Below, in pieces: positions 31,244 to 37,499 of a stretch of DNA of 64,000 nt. Position numbers and translations under genes: made by a program. Below the pieces are notes generated by a model. It saw nothing but the letters and a program-made list of their open reading frames with translations. It did no database searches and was not told the origin of the DNA. Source of the DNA: Actinophytocola algeriensis (GTDB lineage Bacteria > Actinomycetota > Actinomycetes > Mycobacteriales > Pseudonocardiaceae); NCBI RefSeq assembly GCF_014203735.1, contig NZ_JACHJQ010000012.1:62001-126000 (forward strand). The letters run 5' to 3'. Numbering within the stretch: the first letter of the stretch is position 1; the number at the start of each line of letters is the position of its first letter.

Positions 31244-32275
31244 ATGAACACGAGATTCCGGGCCGGGCGCGTGGTCGCCGCGGTCTGTGCGGTCGCCCTC
31301 GCGGCCACCGCCTGCGGGAGCGCCGACGGCGACGCCGACGGCGAGGTGCCGCCCACGGTCACGATCGGCATCGGCGGCGCGGGCGTCATCGCCTACGCGG
31401 CCACGTACGTCGCGCAGCACGAGGGCTTCCTCGACGAGGAGCTGGAGAAGATCGGCAGCAAGCCGGAGTACGTCGACCTGGAGGGGTCCGTGCAGGCGGT
31501 GCAGGCACTCGCGACCGAGGAGGTCGACTTCGTCACCAGCGTGTCGTCGGCCGGGCTCGCGGCGGTGGCCGAGGGTGCCGAGGTCACCGAGGTGTCGCAG
31601 TTCCTCACCACCGACATGGTGTTCCTGACCGCGACACCCGGACTGCCCACTTCGGACAGTGACCCGTCGGCGATCGTCGAGGGCCGCAAGTGGGGCATCC
31701 CCGGGTTCGGCTCGACCGCGCACCTCACCGCGTTGTCCGCGCTGGTGAAGTGGGGCTACAAGCCGGGCGACGTCGAGTTCGTGCCGATCGGGCACGTCGC
31801 GTCGTCCGCCGCCGCGGTCGAGCAGAAGCTCGCCGACTACTACTGGCTCGGCACGGTCGCCGAGGGCCTGGTCGCCGACGGCACGGTCGACCTGGTGCTC
31901 GACTTCTTCGACCCGGCGGTGACCGAGAAGTACTACGGCGGCGGGTACGCCACGGCGGGCCTGTTCGCGCTGCCGACGTACCTGTCGGACCAACCCGAGG
32001 TCGGCAAGGCGGTCGTCACCGCGCACACCCGCGCGATGGCGGCGATCAGTGCGAAGAAGGACGACCCTGCCGCGGTGATGGCGATGCTGCCGGAGGACCT
32101 GCGCGGCGACTCCACCGTCGCGCTGCTGGCGCGGGTGCTGCCCGGCTACTCCGCGGACGGCACGGTCGACGAGGCCGCGATCGAGCGCGTGGTCGAGGCG
32201 AGCAAGGCCGGTGAGCTGATGTCGGCCGACGCCGAGGTCGACGCCGCCTCCTTCGCCAACAACGACTACCGGTAG
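31244..32275 (+). CDS. ABC transporter substrate-binding lipoprotein (SsuA/NMT1-like)
   Basis: A 343-residue secreted lipoprotein: a basic start, hydrophobic core and lipobox LAATAC with Cys24, followed by an acidic linker (GSADGDADGE). The mature domain has the SsuA/ThiY-type features VTIGIGGAGVIAYAATYVAQHEGF (two runs) and AVQALATEEVDFVTSVSSAG. RBS GAGGAG is 10 bases before ATG 31244. It captures the ligand for the importer. The ligand may be an organic acid or sulfonate; nothing in the sequence distinguishes these. Confidence 0.85.
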   Translation: MNTRFRAGRVVAAVCAVALAATACGSADGDADGEVPPTVTIGIGGAGVIAYAATYVAQHEGFLDEELEKIGSKPEYVDLEGSVQAVQALATEEVDFVTSVSSAGLAAVAEGAEVTEVSQFLTTDMVFLTATPGLPTSDSDPSAIVEGRKWGIPGFGSTAHLTALSALVKWGYKPGDVEFVPIGHVASSAAAVEQKLADYYWLGTVAEGLVADGTVDLVLDFFDPAVTEKYYGGGYATAGLFALPTYLSDQPEVGKAVVTAHTRAMAAISAKKDDPAAVMAMLPEDLRGDSTVALLARVLPGYSADGTVDEAAIERVVEASKAGELMSADAEVDAASFANNDYR

Positions 32276-32281
32276 GCGATC

Positions 32282-33088
32282 ATGGTGACGCGAACCGACG
32301 AACCGCCCACCCCTACCGCCGAGCCGGAGGTGAAGCGGGCACCTCGGAACTGGCCGTGGCAGCTGCTGGTGTTCGCCGCCTTCGTGGGGGTGTGGCACCT
32401 GGGAGTCCACGCCGGACTGCTTTCCCGCCGGTCGTTCGCGGAACCCGCCCAGGTGTTCACGTGGATGTGGGACTGGCACAGCTCGGGTGCCAGCCTCCCG
32501 CACCTCGGCTTCACGCTGTCCGCGGCAGGCATGGGTTACCTCGCCGGCATCGTGCTCGGCGCCTCGGTGGCGGCGCTCTTCGTGTTCGTGCCGTTCCTCG
32601 GCCGGGTGTTCAACCCGTTCATGGCGCTCGTGAACGGCATTCCCAAGATCGTGCTCGCACCGCTGCTCGTGCTGGTGTTCGGACTCGGCTTGGAGTCCAA
32701 AGTGGCCACCGCGGCGCTGCTCGTGTTCTTCGCGTCGTTCTTCAACTTCTCCGGCGGGCTGCGCAGCGTCAACCGGGTGCTGATCGACAACACGAAGTCG
32801 ATGGGTGCGTCCCGGTCGCAGATGGCGACGTCGCTGTACCTGCCCGCGATGGTGGCGTGGACGATCTCGACGCTGCGGGTCGGCATCGCCTTCGCGCTGC
32901 TCGGCGTGGTGGTCGGCGAGTTCGTCGGCGCCAGTGAGGGCATCGGCTGGAACATCAAGCTCGCGGGTGAGCTGAACCAGCCGGAGCGGCTGCTCGGCGC
33001 GCTCATCACCCTCGGCCTGGTCGCGGCCGTGGTCGACCGTGTCCTCGTGGTCGTCGAACGGAGGTTCTCGCAATGGAAGCTCGCGTGA
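32282..33088 (+). CDS. ABC transporter permease (SsuC type), first
   Basis: A 268-residue permease with about six transmembrane helices and the EAA-type loop SMGASRSQMATSLYLPAMVAW. The segment GIPKIVLAPLLVLVFGLG is the conserved mid-membrane motif of SsuC/TauC permeases. It ends inside the next permease gene (16-base overlap), which implies a heterodimeric channel made in fixed ratio. Confidence 0.9.
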   Translation: MVTRTDEPPTPTAEPEVKRAPRNWPWQLLVFAAFVGVWHLGVHAGLLSRRSFAEPAQVFTWMWDWHSSGASLPHLGFTLSAAGMGYLAGIVLGASVAALFVFVPFLGRVFNPFMALVNGIPKIVLAPLLVLVFGLGLESKVATAALLVFFASFFNFSGGLRSVNRVLIDNTKSMGASRSQMATSLYLPAMVAWTISTLRVGIAFALLGVVVGEFVGASEGIGWNIKLAGELNQPERLLGALITLGLVAAVVDRVLVVVERRFSQWKLA

Positions 33089-33927
33089 TCACGACGTCCC
33101 GGCCGGTGCCGCCCGCCGACCCGGCCGTGCCCGCCACGGAGCTGGCGGGGCTGCGCAGGCGGGAGCGGATCGTCACATCGTTGGTGTGGCTGTGCCGCGC
33201 GCTGGTGGTCGTCGTGCCGCTGGCGCTGTGGCAGTACCTGTCGGACGAACGCATCATCCCGCGGTTCCTGTTCTCCTCGCCGGAGGCGGTGTGGGAACGG
33301 CTGGTGGAGTGGACCCTCGACGGGACGATCCTGTCGAACGCGTCGTTCACGCTGATGAACGCGTTCCTGGGGTACTTCCTGGGCCTGTTCATCGGCGTGG
33401 CGCTGGCCGTGCTGTTCACCGTTTCTCCGCGCCTCGGCGGCATCTTCATCCCGTTCCTCACGATGATCAACGCGATCCCGCGCATCGCGTTCGCGCCGCT
33501 GCTGGTGGCGTGGTTCGGCTTCGGCCTGGCGTCGAACATCGCGCTGGTCGTGCTGGTGATCGTGTTCGTGAACTTCTTCGCCGCCTACGGTGGACTGTCC
33601 GCTGTGGACGAGGGAAACCTGTTGTGGGCCAAGGCGCTGGGTGCCTCCCAGTGGCAGGTGTGGACGACGGTCCGCCTGCCCGCGATCGGCGTGTGGGTGC
33701 TCAGCTCGCTGCGCATGTGCATCGGCCTCGCCCTGTCCGCCGCGATCGTGTCGGAGTTCGTCGGCGGTGCCCGCGGGATCGGTTACCTGGCGTCGTCGTC
33801 GACCAACACGTTCAAGAGCGCGGGTGTGTACGCCGCCATCACCGTGACGATCGTGGTGGCGGGCCTGCTCGACGTGTTCCTGAGAATGGCCGAGCGGCGG
33901 ATGTCCCAGTGGTCCGCCCACGTGTGA
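33073..33927 (+). CDS. ABC transporter permease (SsuC type), second
   Basis: A 284-residue permease with six predicted helices. The coupling loop is ALGASQWQVWTTVRLPAIGVW, and NAIPRIAFAPLLVAWFGFG mirrors the partner. ATG 33073 lies within the end of the first permease and has GGAGG upstream (AACGGAGGTTCTCGC). It completes the SsuABC-like importer. Confidence 0.9.
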   Translation: MEARVITTSRPVPPADPAVPATELAGLRRRERIVTSLVWLCRALVVVVPLALWQYLSDERIIPRFLFSSPEAVWERLVEWTLDGTILSNASFTLMNAFLGYFLGLFIGVALAVLFTVSPRLGGIFIPFLTMINAIPRIAFAPLLVAWFGFGLASNIALVVLVIVFVNFFAAYGGLSAVDEGNLLWAKALGASQWQVWTTVRLPAIGVWVLSSLRMCIGLALSAAIVSEFVGGARGIGYLASSSTNTFKSAGVYAAITVTIVVAGLLDVFLRMAERRMSQWSAHV

Positions 33928-33940
33928 TTGGAGCCCTGAC

Positions 33941-34339
33941 ATGACCTGGCGCATGCACCACATGAACATCCCGGCGCACGACATCGACGCGTCCGCGGAG
34001 TTCTACGAGAACGTGCTCGGCATGACCCCGAGCCGCCCCCCGTTCCGCGCGGACTACGACCCGGGCCGCAAGATCGGCTGGTTCGAGACGGAGGGCTCGG
34101 CACAGCTGCACCTGGCGAAGCCCGACCCGAACTTCGCGCAGCGCAACGGAATGCACGTGAACCCGACGGTGAACGGCCACGTCGCGATCGAGGTGGACGA
34201 CCTGGACGCGGTGAAGGAACGGCTCCGCGAGCGAGGGCTGTACTTCGCCGACCCGGGCAACTGGGCCCTGCGCGACTACCGCCAGATCTACTTCCTGGAC
34301 CCGTCGATGAACTGCGTGGAGGTCAACCAGCACCTGTGA
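33941..34339 (+). CDS. VOC-superfamily (glyoxalase/dioxygenase-like) protein
   Basis: A 132-residue vicinal-oxygen-chelate protein with two beta-alpha-beta-beta-beta units: MHHMNIPAHDIDASAEFYENVLGM at the start and HVAIEVDDLDAVKERLRERG in the second half (each given in part). Metal ligands are probably the first His (about 7), a His near 84 and the C-terminal Glu in NCVEVNQH. It is 13 bases after the second permease and probably in the same transcript. Isomerase, lyase or dioxygenase activity cannot be told apart. Confidence 0.8.
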   Translation: MTWRMHHMNIPAHDIDASAEFYENVLGMTPSRPPFRADYDPGRKIGWFETEGSAQLHLAKPDPNFAQRNGMHVNPTVNGHVAIEVDDLDAVKERLRERGLYFADPGNWALRDYRQIYFLDPSMNCVEVNQHL

Positions 34340-34369
34340 GCGGGTTGGTGGTGCGGCGATGCACGGCTC

Positions 34370-35098
34370 TCAGTACTCCGATCTCAGGGACGCGATGGCG
34401 AGCTTCTGCGTGACGTAGGCGCAGGTGTCACACGCGGGGCGCAGGTGGAACCTGCCACGGTTGTCGGCGTGGGTCTGGTGTGCCGCGGTGGCGCCGCCGA
34501 CGTACTCGAAGTGGGCCCTGGCCTCGGTGATGGTCATGGCGGTGTTCGGGTCGACGTTCCAGAGGTAGTCGGAGATGGTGCCGATCTCGGCGCACCGGCC
34601 GTGGCCGCGGCCCATGTCGATGTCCTCGCCCGCGTCGACGCGGCCCTCGAGCTCGTCGAGCAGCGCCTGGACCACGGGGTGGACCCTCGGCCGGGCCCCG
34701 CCTTTCATGCTGGTGTGCGCGGACATGCTGTCACCGGCCAGGAGGGTGCCCGCCATGGTGGGCTGGTCTCGGGCGCCTCGGAAGGTGTCGTCGGTGCGCG
34801 TGGCGAGGCGGTACGAGTTGTCCTCGAGCTCGTTCCGCTCACCGGCGGTCAGTGGGTGCTTCCCGGTGTGCGGGACCTGGTCCAGGCGGGTGTTCCGTGC
34901 GCCGGTCAGCGTCTGGCGGGCGTCCGGGTCGAACGCGTGGGGCGCGCGGGGAGTCGGCGTCGTCTTGTCGACGTGGCCTTCCGGCAGGGTGAACCGGACC
35001 CTCTTGGCGACCCGCTCCTTGAACCGGTCCTCGAGTGCCCGCTTGCCACCCTCCTTGCCACCGTCGCTCTGGTTGTTGTCGTCACCGAAGGGTTCCAT
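34370..35098 (-). CDS. YwqJ-like deaminase-fold protein (polymorphic-toxin type)
   Basis: A 242-residue protein. The C-terminal 110 residues carry the zinc-deaminase pattern of the YwqJ/polymorphic-toxin clade: GHGRCAEIGTISDYL with Cys169 and catalytic Glu171, then PACDTCAYV with Cys223 and Cys226. The first 130 residues are charged and low in hydrophobics (HPLTAGERNELED near 81), with no signal peptide or export domain, so it looks like a toxin payload without a delivery module, or an internal effector. ATG 35098 follows GGAG at 5 bases. It is co-directional with the acidic 231-residue protein 16 bases upstream, which may be its immunity or chaperone partner. The target (nucleotide, nucleic acid or protein) is unknown. 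Confidence 0.7.
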   Translation of the reverse strand: MEPFGDDNNQSDGGKEGGKRALEDRFKERVAKRVRFTLPEGHVDKTTPTPRAPHAFDPDARQTLTGARNTRLDQVPHTGKHPLTAGERNELEDNSYRLATRTDDTFRGARDQPTMAGTLLAGDSMSAHTSMKGGARPRVHPVVQALLDELEGRVDAGEDIDMGRGHGRCAEIGTISDYLWNVDPNTAMTITEARAHFEYVGGATAAHQTHADNRGRFHLRPACDTCAYVTQKLAIASLRSEY

Positions 35099-35114
35099 GT
35101 CGTCTCCGTCCCGG

Positions 35115-35810
35115 TCAGTGGTTCTGCTCGGCGAGCACTTCGGCGATCAGGGCCATGCGCCGTTCCTCGGACAGCTCCGCGAACTCCGGGTCCTCCGCGA
35201 GCAGCTCGGCCATGTTCGCGTCGGCGAACTCCGTCGGCGTCGGCACCTCGACCTGCCCGATCTCCTGGGCCTGCCCGGGTTCCGCCGGTGCCTGCTCGGG
35301 GATCACCACGCCGTACTCGGCGAGCACCGCGCGCACCGCGTCCGCGCCCTGCCCGCGCACCGGGGCGAGCAGGGCCTCGGTCGCCTCCCCGAAGCCGTGG
35401 TCGGTGGCCGCGCTCAACAGCCACGGCTCGAACTCGGCCCAGTGTTCGTCGGTGCCGTTCCACAGCGTGGCGTTCTCCGCGAGGAACGCCCACCACGCCT
35501 GCTGGTCGAACCCGGCTTCTTCCGGCGTTTCCTGCGCGGCTTCGGCGTACTGGTCGAGGTGGTCGTCGGCGACCCTGGTCAGCTCGTCGGGGTTGTCGAG
35601 CAGCGCGTCGCGCTGGTCCTCCGGCAGCTCGTCGAGGTGGCGCAGCAACGCGTCGACGGCCGGGTAGGGTGCCGGATCGGTGATGGAGAGCTTTTCCAGG
35701 AAGTAAACCCGGCGCTCCTGCCACTCCGCCTCCGGCTGCTCGAGCCGGTGCCGGGACAGCTCCTGGAGCGGTTCCCCGAGCCACTGCCACAGTTCGTCCT
35801 TTGTGGACAT
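35115..35810 (-). CDS. Acidic protein, possible partner or immunity factor of the deaminase
   Basis: A 231-residue, strongly acidic, soluble protein with many Glu/Asp/Gln and Trp residues (DELWQWLGEPLQELSRHRLE at the start; AWWAFLAENATLWNGTDEHW near 120). A Pro/Gln/Glu linker (about 178-195) leads to a helical tail EFADANMAELLAEDPEFAEL. I recognise no family. ATG 35810 has AGGAG at 5 bases. It is the first gene of a two-gene unit with the deaminase-fold gene; acidic neighbours of such toxins are often immunity proteins, although immunity genes more commonly follow the toxin. Role inferred only. Confidence 0.6.
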   Translation of the reverse strand: MSTKDELWQWLGEPLQELSRHRLEQPEAEWQERRVYFLEKLSITDPAPYPAVDALLRHLDELPEDQRDALLDNPDELTRVADDHLDQYAEAAQETPEEAGFDQQAWWAFLAENATLWNGTDEHWAEFEPWLLSAATDHGFGEATEALLAPVRGQGADAVRAVLAEYGVVIPEQAPAEPGQAQEIGQVEVPTPTEFADANMAELLAEDPEFAELSEERRMALIAEVLAEQNH

Positions 35811-36162
35811 ATGAACTCCTGTCGTGGATCCTCCTCATTCACGATAGGAGCCGGGGATGGCGGGGCAAGGCCCGATCGGAATGCCTCAAAGGGCGCGAAT
35901 TTCTGCACCTCGGTACGGGTAGTCACGGATTTACGGGACGGCATCCGGCGAGCGGGCCGCCTGCCGCGCCGCCGCTGACCAACACGCGGCCGGGTGGCCG
36001 CGTGTCACCCGGCCCGTTCCGTTTCGGCCAACCGGCGCAACACGCACCGGCACCGTGACCACGAAAACCGGGAATCTCCTGAGGAATCTGTCGGGGCATT
36101 CGGTTTTCCACCACCATCGGACAGTCGTGACCGACGTGCCAGGGGCGGTCCGGAGGTGATGG
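35811..36162. other. 352-bp divergent intergenic region with hairpin
   Basis: It separates the deaminase unit from the SARP chimera and contains the leftward promoter noted above. A perfect 10-bp hairpin, ACACGCGGCC / GGCCGCGTGT with a 4-base loop (35982-36005), lies near its centre. GGAGGTGATGG precedes the rightward ATG. I see no gene in it. Confidence 0.5.
35841..35868 (-). promoter_or_regulatory. Candidate promoter of the deaminase unit
   Basis: On the minus strand TTGCCC (35863-35868), a 16-bp spacer and TATCGT (35841-35846), about 30 bases before the ATG at 35810. Confidence 0.4.
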
Positions 36163-37356
36163 ATGGCGGTGCTCGTGCTGGGTTGCCCCGTCGTCACCCG
36201 CGACCAGGCGTACCTGCGACCGTCGCGGCGGTCCGCGCGTGTCCTGCTCGGGGTGTTCGGGCTGCGGCCGAACCGGCGGCTGGCCGCCGACTGGCTCGTC
36301 GGCGCGCTGTGGCCGGACCGCCCACCACCGTCGGCGGCCGCGAACCTCCGCTCCCACATCGCCGAACTGCGCAGGCTGCTGGGCACCGGACCCCGCATCG
36401 AACGCGCGGGCGACGGCTACCTGCTCGCCGCCACGCCGGGCGACGTGGACACCGCGCAGTTCCTGGACCTGGTGCACGAGGCCAGGAACAGCCGCGACCA
36501 GGGCGACAACGCACGCGCGGCGGTCCTCCTGGCCGAAGCGCTCGCGCTCTGGCGCGGGCTCGTGCTGGAGGGCATCCCGGTGCCGTCGGCCGTGCAGCCC
36601 CAGGCCACCGTCCTCGACGAGGAACGCCTGTCCGCCACCGAGGAACTCGAGTGGGCGCCCTCCGCACCCGACGACGTGCCGTTGGAACTGGTGCTGGTGT
36701 GCACCGACCAACTGGACGAGGAACCCGAGGTGATGCTCATCGGCGCGGTCCCGTCCACGGCGTCGCTCGAGGACCTGCTCGACCGGACCGATGCGCCACG
36801 GCTCGCCGAGGTCGAACAGCTGGGCGCCGCTGACGCCGCCCTCCTGCACGCGACCCCCGCGTCGGCCGTCGCCCACGACCCGGCCGCGATCCCGCTCACC
36901 CAGCACCGGCCCGGCATGATGAGCGCCAGGACCGAGTTCTTCTCCCGTCCGCTGCCCGCCGACGCCATCACGGCCCTCGTCACCCACGTCGCCGAGAACC
37001 GCGTCTTCGGTGAGTTCCGCCAGGTCGCGTTCACCCCGTGGCGCGGCGCATACGGCCGCGTGCCACCGGACGCGACCGCGTTCGTCCACCGCGCTCCCGC
37101 CTACCTGGTCAAGCACACGGTATTGCTGGGCCCGAACGGCGCGGCCCGCCGCGGCGGCGACGCGCTCGACTGGCTCACCGCGGGCTGGGCGGCGCTCCAC
37201 CCGTGGGGCACCGGCGGCGCCTACCAGAACTTCCCCGACCCCGCGCTGACCGACTGGATGACCGCCTACTACGGCGCCAACGCCACCCGACTCCGTGCGG
37301 TGAAAGCACAGTACGACCCCGAGAACGTCTTCCGTTTCGCTCAGTCGATCCACTGA
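36163..37356 (+). CDS. Chimera: SARP-type DNA-binding half joined to berberine-bridge oxidase tail
   Basis: A 397-residue protein of two unrelated parts. Residues 1-160 look like a SARP regulator: an OmpR-type winged helix (LRPNRRLAADWLVGALWP, ANLRSHIAELRRLLG) and the start of the BTAD domain (ALALWRGLVLEGI). From about residue 170 the sequence matches the second half of an FAD-linked oxidase with a BBE end: FSRPLPADAITALVTHV, YGRVPPDATAFVHR, and GAYQNFPDPALTDWMTAYYG then KAQYDPENVF. The N-terminal FAD-binding half of the oxidase and the rest of BTAD are missing. ATG 36163 follows GGAGG at 6 bases and the frame is open. Most simply an in-frame deletion fusion, probably not an active oxidase; DNA binding may remain. 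Confidence 0.7.
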   Translation: MAVLVLGCPVVTRDQAYLRPSRRSARVLLGVFGLRPNRRLAADWLVGALWPDRPPPSAAANLRSHIAELRRLLGTGPRIERAGDGYLLAATPGDVDTAQFLDLVHEARNSRDQGDNARAAVLLAEALALWRGLVLEGIPVPSAVQPQATVLDEERLSATEELEWAPSAPDDVPLELVLVCTDQLDEEPEVMLIGAVPSTASLEDLLDRTDAPRLAEVEQLGAADAALLHATPASAVAHDPAAIPLTQHRPGMMSARTEFFSRPLPADAITALVTHVAENRVFGEFRQVAFTPWRGAYGRVPPDATAFVHRAPAYLVKHTVLLGPNGAARRGGDALDWLTAGWAALHPWGTGGAYQNFPDPALTDWMTAYYGANATRLRAVKAQYDPENVFRFAQSIH

Positions 37357-37420
37357 CCGGGTTCGAGCCCGCGGACGGGCTATCGCCGAAACTGAGCAAC
37401 TTTTGCTGCAAATCGACAAT

Positions 37421-37433
37421 CTTTCGCCGAAAG
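37421..37433. promoter_or_regulatory. CTTTCG-C-CGAAAG palindrome upstream of secreted oxidase
   Basis: A 6-bp-arm palindrome lies 67 bases before the ATG at 37500, with a related CGCCGAAA at 37384. The CGAAA/TTTCG pattern is like operators found before secreted hydrolase genes of actinomycetes. The binding protein is unknown. Confidence 0.35.
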
Positions 37434-37499
37434 TAGTCATATGATCTGGCTCACGTCACCCTTCCCCCTGCGATCTCGACCAACGGAACGGGACCCACC

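Noticed and set aside
31166-33984. Long minus-strand frames opposite the ABC importer
   Set aside because: His/Arg-rich shadows of lipoprotein and permease genes with complete family motifs on the plus strand.
37360-37375. A GGGTTCGAGCCC stretch like a tRNA T-arm, possible tRNA or attachment site
   Set aside because: The stem does not pair as a T-arm, no anticodon or acceptor arms are found, and no integrase is near.
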